A stretch of 64,000 nt of DNA from NCBI GenBank assembly GCA_025890175.1, contig JANPYM010000004.1, positions 341,684 through 405,683 of the forward strand, written 5' to 3'. A program made the translations under genes and the position numbers. Of the stretch, positions 24,787-36,265 are shown one piece after another; the stretch's first letter is position 1, and every line of letters begins with the position of its first letter. The notes under the pieces are model-generated. The model was not told where the DNA came from and searched no databases. It saw only the letters and a list, made by a program, of their open reading frames with translations. Origin of the DNA: Ciborinia camelliae. Taxonomy: Eukaryota > Ascomycota > Leotiomycetes > Helotiales > Sclerotiniaceae.

Positions 24787-25623
24787 CTATATCTGATCAT
24801 CTGCCTGAGTCTTCTCTAATAGTATCGGCCCATCATTCAAAGCCAAATTTGCCAACTTATCTGCCTCGGTATTATCCTCTCTTGGAACACTCCAGAAACG
24901 AACATTAATATTTTGCTTCTCAAGATTTCCGATAAGCTTATCAATCCTGTCTATCAAATCTGCATTAACAACAGGGAGGCCCTTGAAATTCTTGAAGCCA
25001 TTTTCGCGCCAGGTCCAGATCCACGTGGTAAAGCTGTCATACACATATGTTGAGTCGGTCATGAGTATGACCGCAAGCTTTTCCTCGCTCTTGTAATTGA
25101 CCCTCCAGCTTTCAAACAATGAACTATCCCCGATAAGTTCCAGGGCGTGATAAACTGCCATAAGTTCCGCGTGATTGTTGGTGTGAACTTCCCCTGCAGG
25201 TTTTTTAACCATGTCATACACATTGAATATCGAACCCTCCCCGAAGAATATCCCAAAAGATGATTTCGTTGCCAAATCGCTCCCATTGTGAGGGCAAGCT
25301 CCATCAACAGCTACAACCAATGTCTTTGGGTCTCCGGATATCGAGTTGGCATCATGAACCATGGAAAGTCCCGTGAGTCTATCGTAGTGGATGAATCTTT
25401 TGGTATTTCTGCTTGCTGGGGAGAAATACTGATGGAGATCAAATTTACGAGAATATATCTTCTGCTCCATTGGAGACCTGCGCTGTTGCCGTGCCCGCTC
25501 ACGCGAGAGATATTTTTCCAGCATGGGGAAAGTGAAGATGATAGATCTATCGACTGCTTGAAGGAGGCAATTTTTAATGTCTGATGGTCTTCGGAAGTAC
25601 TTAGTTTGGATCTTGAGTTTCAT
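24787..25623 (-). CDS. RNase H-fold protein, truncated paralogue
   Basis: Single exon, 278 residues, starting at a genuine ATG (25623). All four acidic RNase H positions are kept: D107 in 'TLVVAVDGACPHNG', E153 in 'NNHAELMAVYHAL', D190 in 'VILMTDSTYVYD' and D255 in 'NTEADKLANLAL'. The domain is clearly paralogous to the 10.0-kb gene, with the shared string 'LATKSSFGIFFG'. The protein ends soon after the domain (TQADDQI), and its former extension persists downstream as a pseudo-segment. It may still be an active hydrolase or may be a dying copy; an intact domain beside a broken extension argues for recent loss. Confidence 0.75.
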   Translation of the reverse strand: MKLKIQTKYFRRPSDIKNCLLQAVDRSIIFTFPMLEKYLSRERARQQRRSPMEQKIYSRKFDLHQYFSPASRNTKRFIHYDRLTGLSMVHDANSISGDPKTLVVAVDGACPHNGSDLATKSSFGIFFGEGSIFNVYDMVKKPAGEVHTNNHAELMAVYHALELIGDSSLFESWRVNYKSEEKLAVILMTDSTYVYDSFTTWIWTWRENGFKNFKGLPVVNADLIDRIDKLIGNLEKQNINVRFWSVPREDNTEADKLANLALNDGPILLEKTQADDQI

Positions 25624-26179
25624 AGAAGTGAAGTGGAAGTATATCTATGATATTTTAGTGTAGGTAGGTAGGTAATATTCTCTGGTAAAGCAGAAGTAGC
25701 AGAAATAGTAGCATGGTTATGGTACTAGCGTGAATGACTAAGCAGATCCGAACATAAATACCTCACGCCCACGGTACAGTACTGGTCGTAACAAAATGTC
25801 TACGATTTAATTTTTACCCTTCAGTTCCACCCATATGGATAATATACTCGCGCAATTTACCCAATGCAACTTCCGAATTAGGAATATCCAATCAATCCAT
25901 ACAAGCACTTCTACAGTTATTTCTCCAGTATAGGACACAGTGCCTTCCGAACTGACTTCACTAAGGGTTGAAACTCGGGATTGCTGATTTTGACTAATGT
26001 GATTATAATACTTTTCGGGGATTTGTTAGAGGTGAGATGTAGTTACTGAATGCATCGAGGCAGTCATATCAGTATGATATATTGGTATCATAACCGCAAT
26101 GGAAAAATCACCCTTGAATAATATAAACAGTCGAATATGTTCACCAAGTCCTTTTCGATCTTTCCCGCAATACATCAAT
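25624..26179. other. Intergenic
   Basis: Contains a short GTAGGTAGGTAGG run near 25661-25673. No gene seen between the truncated RNase H gene's start and the end of the aldo-keto reductase gene. Confidence 0.5.
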
Positions 26180-27191
26180 CTACGACCTATCATCCGGCGC
26201 AAACCTTTGATTCCACCAACCCCTATAATGTTTCTCGCTACCAATCTTAGAAATCTCCTCTACCTCCTTGGGCGTCAACTTAAACTGTTTAACCTTCTGA
26301 TAAGCTCTCAATCGATGCTCATTCCCACTAGTTGTCAAAGCCACCATTCCCTGATCGATAATCCATCTTAATGCTATTTCTCCCGGCGAGACTCCGTATT
26401 TCTTAGCTAAATGAGCGTGTGTATTGTCCAGGGGTCCAGGGGAAGCCTTGATGACAGCTGTTAGAGGAGAGTAGGCTGCTATTGCTATACTCTTTTCGCG
26501 GAGATATGGGATGAGAGATCCGTGTTGAAGATATGGATGGTATTCGATTTGGTTGATAGAGGGGATTATTTTGGCGGTTTCTAAAATAATTTCCAAATCC
26601 TTTTGTAGAAAATTGGACACCCCAATGGACTTGGCTTTTCCAGAAGCATGAATAGCTTCCATATCTGCCCATTTTCTTTGTAGGTCTTGAGGATTATTCG
26701 CAAAGAATGGAGCGTGGATTAAGTAGAGATCGACATAATCGAGTTGGAGCTTCATGAGGGAGTCTTCAAAGGCTGCTTGGGTGTCAACTGCTTTAGTACC
26801 AGTGATTTTGGTGGTTATGAAGAATTTCTCTCGGGGAACGCCAGATTCTTTGATTGCGATACCCATCTCAGTTTCATTGCCGTATACTGTAAATGTGTGT
26901 TATAAATGTTTACGGGTTAGAATGGTTTGAATGATTGAAAGTACCTTGAGCTCCATCCAAGTGATAGTAGCCAGCCTTGATGGCCATAATCGTCGTCTGG
27001 ATAATCCCCTTGTCTAAAGTTCCGTCATCATTGGATTTGTAATTAGCAGTTCCAAGCCCATATCCAAGCATTGGAATCTCAGATTCATCATTTAACTTGA
27101 GATTTTGCAATTGAGACATTTGCTTTGGAGCAATTCCTAGATTGCCTTCAGCTCCGAAAGAGCTTTGGTATGCTGAAGTTGCTGAATTCAT
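26180..27191 (-). CDS. Aldo-keto reductase
   Basis: Two exons, 26945-27191 and 26180-26886, with a 58-base intron (GTACTT...TTTACAG), give 317 residues. The intron falls exactly inside the catalytic Tyr motif: exon 1 ends 'YYHLDGAQ' and exon 2 resumes with 'VYGNETEMG', restoring the Asp and Tyr of the AKR tetrad. Lys (FFITTKI) and His (LYLIHAPF) are also present, as is the C-terminal NADPH-binding stretch ('[18 protein letters not shown]'). The family reduces aldehydes and ketones with NADPH in the cytosol; the substrate cannot be named. An upstream ATG at 27233 would add 14 residues, but the ATG at 27191 has the better context (A at -3). It is divergent from the SelO gene. Confidence 0.88.
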
Positions 27192-27681
27192 GATGTGCCG
27201 AATGGGAAAGCAATTGAGATGAGATGAGATCATACAAAGGTGCGAGAGAGGTACAAGAGAGGACGAAAGGAAACTTTGGGAACGGATTTGAATAGCGGTA
27301 TTTATGTTACCGAATGGGCAGGTAGGTAAGGTTTCTCATTAAGGTTTCGATTTACTGATACAACTGGTACATTTGATACATACACACCGGTACTTTACTG
27401 TATGCACCCAATCTTAACCCCACCACCCCACCTTTCAAAGCTCCTACCTACATATGAGTAAGCATTGCATTTGTATTTGTCTCATTTCTTGTTTCCTCCG
27501 AATATCGACATCCACGTAAATATCACCAATACTGGTACTGATCCTGATCCTGATCCTGATCCTGTTACTGTTACCGATACCCCAAAACCACAGCTAGATC
27601 ATACCAGTTGTTGATAAAATTTCATATTATACATAATATTATTTGGTCTCTATTACATCTGAATAACCGGCGCAATCGTTT
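27192..27681. promoter_or_regulatory. Divergent promoter region AKR / SelO
   Basis: The two start codons are 490 bases apart and read outward, so the spacer should serve both genes. It contains a GATCCT hexamer run at about 27538-27570. No specific factor site is claimed. Confidence 0.35.
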
Positions 27682-29610
27682 ATGCTTTTGCGGCTCCTCT
27701 CAAGATCCCTGGTGCCCCGCATGCGAATAGCTCAGATGGCAGCCCAACTCTCACAAGGCAATGCCTCAAAGTTCTCCTCCTATGCTGGCACATCTCTCGC
27801 AGATCTCCCCAAATCATGGACATTTACCTCCTCCCTTCCTCCCGATCCTCTCTTCCCAACACCTGCCGCGTCGCACAAAACTGCTCGCGATGACATTGGA
27901 CCTCGGCAGGTGAAGGGCGCATTATTTACTTGGGTTCGGCCTGAAGAATCGGAAGAACCAGAACTTCTCGCGGTAAGTCCTACTGCGATGAAAGACTTGG
28001 GGATTAGAGAAGGAGAAGAATCCACGGAAGAATTCAAACAAACTGTTGCGGGCAATAGAATATTGGGATGGGACGAAGAGAAACAAGAGGGTGGATATCC
28101 TTGGGCACAATGTTATGGTGGGTGGCAATTTGGTTCTTGGGCTGGTCAACTCGGGGATGGACGAGCTATCTCTCTATTTGAGACCACGAATCCGAGCAGG
28201 AATATCCGGTACGAATTACAATTGAAGGGTGCAGGAATCACACCTTACTCGAGATTTGCAGACGGAAAAGCCGTGTTGAGATCAAGCATAAGGGAATTCA
28301 TTGTTTCAGAGGCATTGAATGGCTTGAAGATACCTACCACTAGAGCTCTATCTTTGACTCTTCTACCACATTCGAAGGTTAGGAGAGAAACAATCGAGCC
28401 GGGTGCCATTGTGGCAAGATTCGCCGAGTCTTGGCTACGGATTGGAACATTTGATATACTACGGGCTCGCGGTCAGAGAGCTTTAATCAGACAACTTTGT
28501 ACATATATCGCGGAGAATGTATTTGAAGGATGGGAATCACTACCCGCGAGAAATCCTGCAGATGATGGAAAGGTAGAAACAATCGAAAGGGGAGTATCCA
28601 AAGATACAATTGAAGGCCCGGCCGGTTTCGAAGAAAATCGGTTTACTCGTCTGTATCGCGAGATTGTGCGTCGAAATGCAAAGACAGTCGCAGCGTGGCA
28701 AGCATATGCCTTCACAAATGGTGTCCTCAATACGGATAATACATCTATCTTTGGTCTATCTATAGACTTCGGACCATTCGCCTTCCTCGATAACTTCGAC
28801 CCTAACTATACCCCTAATCACGATGATCATATGCAGCGCTATTCCTTCCGCAACCAACCCAGCATTATCTGGTGGAACCTCGTCCGTCTCGGGGAGTCCC
28901 TAGGTGAACTCATGGGCGCCGGTGCCAACGTTGACAGCGAAGAGTTCATCGAAAAAGGCGTCCCTCACGAAGAAGCCGACGAACTTGTCTCCCGCGCAGA
29001 AGCCCTCATAATCCGCATTGGCGAAGAATACAAAGCCACATTCCTAACCGAATACCAACGTCTCATGACCGCTCGTCTCGGACTCAAGAATTTCAAAGAA
29101 TCCGACTTCGAAACTTTATACAGCGAACTCCTCGATACAATGGAAAGGCTCGAATTAGACTTCAACCAATTCTTCCGCAAACTCTCCTCCATACCCATCT
29201 CCTCCCTCGATACATCCTCCTCCCGCAAAGAAGTCTCCACCCAATTTTTACACCATGAGGGCGTCACCGGACTGAACAATACCCTCGAATCCGCCACTTC
29301 CCTTCTCAGCGACTGGCTTGAAAAGTGGCAATGGAGAATCTATGAAGATTGGGGCCCCGATGGCGATGACGAAAATCGCATGATGGAAATGAAGAAAGTA
29401 AATCCGAAATTCATACCCAAGGGATGGGTTCTCGATGAGATTATTAAGAGGGTAGATCAGGGCGGAGAGAGAGAGGTGCTCAATAGGGTGATGAAGATGG
29501 TGAGCGACCCTTTTAGAGAGAGCTGGGATGGGGATAGGGAGGAGGAGGAGTGGTGGTGTGGGGATGTTCCTAAAGGGGACAGGGCCATGCAGTGTAGTTG
29601 TTCTTCGTGA
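27682..29610 (+). CDS. SelO/YdiU-family pseudokinase (protein AMPylase)
   Basis: Intronless, 642 residues. SelO proteins (yeast Fmp40) have a protein-kinase-like fold with ATP inverted and transfer AMP to target proteins in mitochondria. The N-terminus (MLLRLLSRSLVPRMRIAQMA) is Arg-rich without acidic residues, as in a mitochondrial presequence. Family motifs include 'YELQLKGAGITPYSRFADG', 'VLRSSIREFIVSEALNGL', 'IVARFAESWLRIGTFDI' and the metal/active-site stretch 'LNTDNTSIFGLSIDFGPFAF' followed by 'LDNFDPNYTPNHDD'. The C-terminus is MQCSCSS: cysteines stand where animal SelO has selenocysteine near the end. Length and order fit the eukaryotic family. Confidence 0.93.
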   Translation: MLLRLLSRSLVPRMRIAQMAAQLSQGNASKFSSYAGTSLADLPKSWTFTSSLPPDPLFPTPAASHKTARDDIGPRQVKGALFTWVRPEESEEPELLAVSPTAMKDLGIREGEESTEEFKQTVAGNRILGWDEEKQEGGYPWAQCYGGWQFGSWAGQLGDGRAISLFETTNPSRNIRYELQLKGAGITPYSRFADGKAVLRSSIREFIVSEALNGLKIPTTRALSLTLLPHSKVRRETIEPGAIVARFAESWLRIGTFDILRARGQRALIRQLCTYIAENVFEGWESLPARNPADDGKVETIERGVSKDTIEGPAGFEENRFTRLYREIVRRNAKTVAAWQAYAFTNGVLNTDNTSIFGLSIDFGPFAFLDNFDPNYTPNHDDHMQRYSFRNQPSIIWWNLVRLGESLGELMGAGANVDSEEFIEKGVPHEEADELVSRAEALIIRIGEEYKATFLTEYQRLMTARLGLKNFKESDFETLYSELLDTMERLELDFNQFFRKLSSIPISSLDTSSSRKEVSTQFLHHEGVTGLNNTLESATSLLSDWLEKWQWRIYEDWGPDGDDENRMMEMKKVNPKFIPKGWVLDEIIKRVDQGGEREVLNRVMKMVSDPFRESWDGDREEEEWWCGDVPKGDRAMQCSCSS

Positions 29611-30444
29611 GTTGATGGTTGTGAGGCGAGGGATGATTGAGGTTCATGAAATTACGTATATGACCAATTCTACCGTTGGATAGATGGATATATTGCTGCA
29701 TATTCCGAACCTGCATACATTGATGACAGGGGGTGGTAAAATTAAGGTTAGAAAAGATACACCATACGCTGTGCATTGTGCATCAAACAACGTTCAAATA
29801 CGTCGATCAAAGTCCAATTGGTACACTCCACCATATCGTAATACGCACATTAGAGTTGGTTTAATGGTTGCGCATTTATTTATCCCAAGAAGATGTAAAC
29901 TGCGGTATCTAGTTCTCCACCTTCCATTGACCATCAAACGCATATCCCCATTTTCTCACTCGTTCATTCATATCATCTGATTCTTTTGGCATATCCTCCA
30001 CCGGTGAGGAAGTCCCTCAAATCTTCATAATAAAGACGGACAACAATCTTCATTCAAGCAAGATCAATCCATCCCGGCTAGCCATTTATTTCATCTCATC
30101 ATTGACACCAAACTCCCCGTAGTATAGGTTTCTGATATCAAAGAGACCTTTTTTTTCTTCGTAAATAAAAAAATTCCACCCACTTCGCTCAGGATTAGGC
30201 CGCTTCATGCGCCGCCCAAACCAATGAATGTCCAGTGTTATCGTAGGCTCGATAATGAGACCCTCCTGGTGATACACGCGAATAGAATGCAAAGAGAAAA
30301 CGACCGTAAATACGTGTAAAAAGAGCCCCCATTACATGTTGCTGTTGTGATCTGAAACCCAGAAATTCGTCGCAAAGTTTTTAATACAGAGCAAAGAAAA
30401 CCTATCCTGATCCAGCAAATCTCAATCGATGATTCGGTATGGCT
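29611..30444. other. Convergent 3' spacer SelO / Lsm14
   Basis: The stop codons of the two convergent genes face each other across 834 bases, which must hold both 3' UTRs. No gene seen. Confidence 0.55.
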
Positions 30445-32483
30445 TTATTGTACCACGGTTTGGGCATCGCCACGACCTCGATATCCTCCACCGCGGCCAC
30501 GTGTAGGCTGACCGTTACCGGCATACCCACCTCTTCCTCTGTAACCACCACGGCCACGACCTCGTCCGCGATATCCTCCACGATAGCCGCCGTTATCTAC
30601 ACTTCCCTGTCCGAAGGTCTCAACATTCTTCTTTTGTTCTTCACCTCGCCACTCACGTCCACCAGGTCTACTTCCGGCAGCTTCTGTGCGATCCTTCGCC
30701 TCACTCGAAATGTTGTCAAAGAATGATGTGGCTTTATTGTATGCCTTGGGTGGGTTGTCTTCCTCAACCTCAGGTGCAGTGGAATTATTGGGAGGCTGCT
30801 CTCCAAGTGGAGATCCAGCAATAGCCTCCTTAACTAGATCTTGTTTGTTGAATTTTGCATTTGCAGATTCGAAATCAAAGTCGGTCGCAGGAACATCAAC
30901 TTTAGCTGGACCAGGAGCCCGACCACCTCGACCACGACCTCTCGCCGCAAATCCATTAGGACCTGGTTGTCTAGGAGTGCGAATCGGATCCGTTGTTCGC
31001 ATTTCGTTAACCTTTCTTGTCAAGTTGTCAACTGCACTTCCATTGGTTTGCTGACCTCCAACCGGAGGGAGTTTGGCCATTGCAGCAGCAACAGCGGCAG
31101 TCGCTGCTTGTGTAGCATCTCTCAAACTTGTGGCATCGTCCTTCTGTTTTGGAACTGCAGGGGCAGTGGTATTTTGCAATGGAGCCTTAGCGACTGCAGG
31201 ACTAGCTAATGGCATAACGGGTTGAACGCGACCGCTCTTGGGGCCGCTTGGGGTAGCTCGCGCAGCTGGCGGAGCTGCAGGTTGAGATGATTTCACAGCG
31301 GTTGTGTCTACTTCAGTTGGAGAAGTCTTATAGGGGGGTGGAGTTGCTTGTTTGGGCGCTGGTGCAGCAGTGCTTCCAGCGCCAGGGGCTTGCGCATCGG
31401 TTGGCTTGTCTGATGGGGTTGCGGAAACTGGGGTTTGTTGTTTGTTTGCACCAGGTCCAATTGGCGATGGCTTTTGTTGCAGGTTTTGTTGTTGGAAGTG
31501 CTGATTTGATGGTGGGAAACCATACCCTGGAGGAGGGGGAAATTGACCAGGATGTTGTGGAAATCCATGTCCAGGGGGGGGATACCAACCTGGCGGGCCA
31601 CCAAATGGCGACATTCCTGGAAAACCTGGACCAGGGGGAGCACCTCGACCCCATCCTGCAGGTGGAGGAGGATAAAATCCAGGAGGCGGATATTGTCCAA
31701 AAGGAGCCATTCCTGGAGGTGGTCCTTGTTGTTGGGGACCATTTTGTCCTTGCGGCGGAGGTCCTCGTGGGTTCTGGTTTTGGGGAGTTGGAGGTGCTTG
31801 TGCCGAGGAGGGGGCTGGACGAGTTCCGCTCTATAATGGAAAATCTCATTAGTAAAAGCGCGGTAAACATTTACTTTGAAACATATGGTTGAGGTATCTA
31901 AAATCAGAAGGAAGGCAACGGAAAATCTCCACACGGTTTTGCGCTCTCGGAGACAATATGATTTAACATCCGAAATATTTCATCACTTAAAGAAGTTGAA
32001 AGGTAGCAGTACCAAGAATGACTGGTATTCTGGGCTTTAAAGAAGATCGTACTTACTCCAAGAATCGCAGGATCATTGGGCACCTGTGGGGGCTTGTTTT
32101 CCTTAGGTGCAGGTGCCTCCTCAATGCGCAGGTCTTTCACATCGCTACCACGGAAGACAATGTACTCGTAAACGCTGTCTGACGGTGGGATCTCATCATC
32201 CGGGTTGTTCTTTCGCCCTTCTGTTCCATGGGACTTGACATTCTCCAGGGCGACTGTTGAGTTTTCCGAGTTGATCTCATGGAGTGTACCGACATATCTT
32301 AACTCGTGTCAATACTCGGCCAAATAAATACATGTTAACCATAGTAAATACCTAATATCACTCCTTGATACCAAAGATATCCTCGAACTATCAACGCGCC
32401 AATGTCAGTATGCATTGCAGGAAGTTAAAGACACACTTTCAGTTTCATTCAGCCTTTCGTACTCACCCTATGAATTCTGACAT
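30445..32483 (-). CDS. Lsm14/Scd6-type RNA-binding protein
   Basis: Four exons, 32467-32483, 32352-32387, 32057-32297 and 30445-31830, give 559 residues. Proteins of this family (yeast Scd6, fission yeast Sum2, human LSM14) bind eIF4G and the decapping machinery in P-bodies and repress translation. The N-terminal LSm domain is split over the first three exons: 'MSEFIG', 'SRISLVSRSDI', then 'YVGTLHEINSENSTVALENV' and 'DSVYEYIVFRGSDVKDLRI'. A Pro/Gly/Gln-rich linker follows. The C-terminus carries the FDF/DFDF motif (VPATDFDFESANAKFNK), an FFD box (NKATSFFDNISSEAKD), a TFG box (EWRGEEQKKNVETFGQGSV) and RGG repeats. The order is exactly that of the family. The tiny first exons are supported by GT-AG sites and frame. 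Confidence 0.92.
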
Positions 32484-33150
32484 GATGCTTGAATTCAACT
32501 GCGATCAGCTCACAGCTAGCTGTAGAGTTAAAAAAAGAAAAAATCAAAAGAAAAGAGAAGGTATTGGGTATCGGGCAATTGAGGTGTTGATGTTAAGGTG
32601 ATGGGAGAGTTGTAAAGTTGGGGGTATACTATTGTGAAGGAGCACAAGAGGAGTTGGTTTGTGTGTTATTCTGCTGAAAAGCTAAGCTAAGGTGCGGCAA
32701 GGGAAGCGCTCGCTTGAGCTTGTCTTCTTTCTGCCATGAGACCCGCTTTAAAGGTATCGAATTTGAGAAGATAAGGGATAATGATTGGTTCAAATAAAGA
32801 TTACGGTATACTATACCATACCCCTCTTAACTCACTACGTTTAGTCATTTGAACCAGTCATCCCCTTACCCTCAGCCACCCGAGCCACCGGAGCCACCTG
32901 AGCCACCATTGATTGACAGGTGGGATTCTCCCTCAACCTCAGCCTCATCCTCAGCCTCATCCTCAGCCTCAGCCTTACATTTACTTTAATGTTACTTCTA
33001 TACAATAACCACCTCCATACTTCCAAGGCTAGGTATTATCAAAAAACTTGAGATCTACCAGCTAGCTACCTTCTCTATATCTTTACTCTTGATACCACCA
33101 TTCCATACCATACATTCATTTATTCAGTAACCGGTTACTCTAGAACCAAA
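32484..33150. promoter_or_regulatory. Divergent region Lsm14 / PEX39-like
   Basis: This 667-base spacer lies between outward-reading starts. It includes a CCTCAG/CCTCAT hexamer repeat at about 32932-32975 and, before the plus-strand gene, pyrimidine-rich tracts. No discrete sites are claimed. Confidence 0.35.
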
Positions 33151-33890
33151 ATGACGGCCACCGAAACTTCAGAGCAGTCTCAAACCAGCGATATCAACAT
33201 TTACAAGGATCTCGAATCATATCCATGGGGTACCGATAATGAGTTCCAGGTAAGTAAGCTTTTTGGTTATTCTTCCTTCCGTCGTAACCCTAGGCAATGT
33301 TACCCCTTCTCATTGTCCCCAATGACTTATCTTAACCTTCATATGCTTCCATAGATATACGTACTGACATTTAATAGGGTGGTCTCTCTGCTATATTAGG
33401 CAAAACGTCTTCTCCTGATCAAATCAGAGAATTGACTCTTCGGGCTCAATGTTTCTATCTTTCTCGTAAGAATAAGGTCGACATCAATTTTGATGGATAT
33501 AAAGCATATCTCTCCGCCCAATCTTCGGCACCTTCTTCTACAGAAGCCTCTACGGCCAATGTCGCACCCTCAAACTCTACTCCATCCCCCAACGTTCCAC
33601 TTCATCATGAAAATGACCTACCACCTGCAAGCACTGCAGTCGATCAAAAGACCGCGCCTTATCCTCCTTCTTTCGTTGAAATCGTCGCTTTGATCAAAGC
33701 TGGTGCTCCAATTCCAGGCATCCGTGATATTCCCGATACGGTTCTTACGGATCAAGGTACCAAGCCAGTCGCCCGGAAGCGCCGTAAGCCATGGGAGAAA
33801 GACGTCGATGAAGAGACGATCCAGGGCGGTGGAACTTTTGGTGATCATCGAGACGACATTATTCAGCAAGAATATCCAACTGATGTCTAG
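33151..33890 (+). CDS. PEX39-like KPWE-motif protein
   Basis: Two exons, 33151-33249 and 33378-33890, with a 128-base intron (GTAAGT...TTAATAG), give 203 residues. The C-terminal block 'YPPSFVEIVALIKAGAPIPG' followed by 'IRDIP' and 'RKRRKPWEKD' is the PEX14-like KPWE domain. Proteins with this domain (yeast Yjr012c, human C6ORF226) have been described as PEX39, a helper of the PTS2 receptor Pex7 in peroxisomal matrix import. The N-terminus has a second short motif, 'DLESYPWGTDNEFQGGLSA', which is the other conserved part of fungal members. The middle is Ser/Pro-rich and disordered. The link to peroxisome import is family knowledge; the domain itself is read directly. Confidence 0.8.
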
Positions 33891-36265
33891 GGGATATTCC
33901 TTTTGATTTCAGTCACGTTCTATCTCGCCTATCATTACCTTGGTAGGTAAAGTATTCGGAGTTTATGGCTGGGGATATATCTAAGGCTGATAATATTATC
34001 GAAGCTACATATCGGGCTTTATTTAATCCTTTTTGTCGGTTCAAATCAAAGGCGACATGGATATTGAGTGATGTCACTGAGCTAATGGCCGACTAATATC
34101 AAAATTTCCATACCTCACTCAAACTTGACCCATTGATTTGTGATGAAATTCATTGGTTTTCAGAATGAATGTGAATTCTAACTGCCAAAACCGATCTACA
34201 AATCAACTTCATATGTTAATAGGAGTTGTGTAGATTGGTAAATTTATTTCTCAATTTCAACCTCCTGAGTTCTAGTGAACATTTTATGTCCAGTAATTTT
34301 TGTCTACTGTGACATATACAGTGGCTCCAAAAGGTCTCCGCGACCAGAGTATCAAAAGCGGCTTCATGTAATGCTTTGGAAATTTGTGGGTTCATTCTGA
34401 GCACTCCTCCACCACAACTGAGGAATCCCGCCCGAAATAAAATCGCCACACTCTACCCTCGAAGGATCTCTACTTGATGACATGAAACTGGAAATACAAA
34501 TGTGACGAACTTCGTCCCTCGATCTATCTCCAGATCATTTTAGCATCATAAGCTTTATCTTCCATTCCCACCTCATGAAAAATGCAGAAGTCGCCGAGCC
34601 TGATGATTGCATGTCATTCTAAAAAGCATAAATAGTAAACATATAGTTCAATACCGTACACGACCCCCTCTTCCCCCCGGCGCCTTATCATTCCTCTCTT
34701 ACAAATCCTAGTATGCCAGGCTCACTAGGTATGAAAATGTCCGGGCAAGTTGGACGATGAGAAAGCTTTTCGAGGGGTGAGGTCGAAAGGTTGGGGTTTG
34801 TATGGGAAGATTTGTTGTGGTGCGCAGAGATTGAATATTCTCAAATGTGTACGGTTTTTACTTTCATCTTCTGTCTTGACGAGATACTCGTGATGTTACG
34901 TTTCTGGTGGGAAACATGTCCGCGCCATAAGATGAGCACCCCCATTTCCAAGTTTTGAATATGGCAATAGTAGTATTTTCACTGTTTTCGTGTTTGAATG
35001 AAATATAATGTGTACTTTGGGTCGAGTATTGATTATTGATTGTTGCATGTTGATTTGACATACAAAAACGTAATTTAAGATGGAACTGAGGAATCTGTCA
35101 GGTGTCAAAACTCGCAGACTAACTTATAAATATGCATAGATTACCGGCGGATATTGGAACCATGGTTCGATGATGCCATCTCCTAATTCAGAAGTACTGT
35201 ATCCTTTTCGTTTCGTTTTAAGCTAGAATTTGCCTTTGATATCTCTTCTCTAACATACATATTTTAAAACACCTCGTTAATTATGCGAAACGAATGTTGA
35301 TTGGGTTGTTTAAGTATCAAGCTCTACAAGCTGCACAGCACGAGCTGCAAGGGAAATCGTAGAGAGTCGTAGCCAATAATAAGAAAAAGCCATAGGCGAA
35401 AACTATTATTGGTCGGCCCGAGCAGCCGTACTCAAAGTTCGTGATTTTATATTTTATTAACAGCGTATAAGAGTGCGGGCCTCATAGATGGGCCTGGTTA
35501 GGTGGACTTCAACTGCTAGTGCAGATGTTACCTATACATTTATTCCACCCGAAATTCCTGATAAACTTGTATCTTCCAAGAATGGATTTACAGTCACAAG
35601 TGCAGTTTAAGGAGATGAAGATAAAGCTTCCACTGTTGGTAGGTGCAGATGACTAAATCACTGGTAGACTTTGCACCAATAACCAAGCACTGCTGCATGT
35701 TTTCCATCTACTCCTAACTATGTGTAGTACTGTTTCAAATGATAGGATCAGAGGGAATGAAGGGGTAGACCTCGGGATGCCTCGGCAATTGTCGGTGTAA
35801 GATTATGGTCCAACATTGAAGTGAATCCTCAATTTTACACTCCATATCATTCCAAGGTTCGCTCGGCTCTATGTAAAAACAAACCGACGATGAAAATTTC
35901 AGAATCACTTCATATTGGTTATTAACTCTATCAATACAGAAAATATCACGATTCACTGTCGCAGGTGACATCCAACCACACCAACCACACCAAGGAAATT
36001 ATAAGGTACTCTAAACTAGGTACTAGGTACCTATCTAGTATGTAATAGGTACGCACAATCGGTCAGCAGTACCCGTGGACCTCTACGGTTATCCCCTCAC
36101 CCGATCTACCTACCTTATAAGAAGGTTTCCCTGCCATGCACAACTCCTTGATCTTTCTACCTCGACATCAAACTTGACCAAACTAAGAACAAATTCAACT
36201 AGATACTTTGAGACACTCTTGTATCCTTCATCTACAACTTTTATCATAACTCCAATAGCGTCAAC
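33891..36265. other. Intergenic, no firm gene
   Basis: No multi-exon model closes here. One minus-strand ATG frame at 35735-35971 is listed separately as doubtful. The last 270 bases contain tacctaggta-type words and lead into the secreted-protein gene. Confidence 0.4.
35735..35971 (-). CDS. Doubtful small ORF, 78 aa
   Basis: A genuine ATG opens 78 codons (MSPATVNRDIFCIDRV..., ending FIPSDPII). The composition is unremarkable, with no domain, signal peptide or splice partner. It could be the remnant or last exon of something larger. It is kept only because the neighbourhood is otherwise empty. Confidence 0.2.
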   Translation of the reverse strand: MSPATVNRDIFCIDRVNNQYEVILKFSSSVCFYIEPSEPWNDMECKIEDSLQCWTIILHRQLPRHPEVYPFIPSDPII

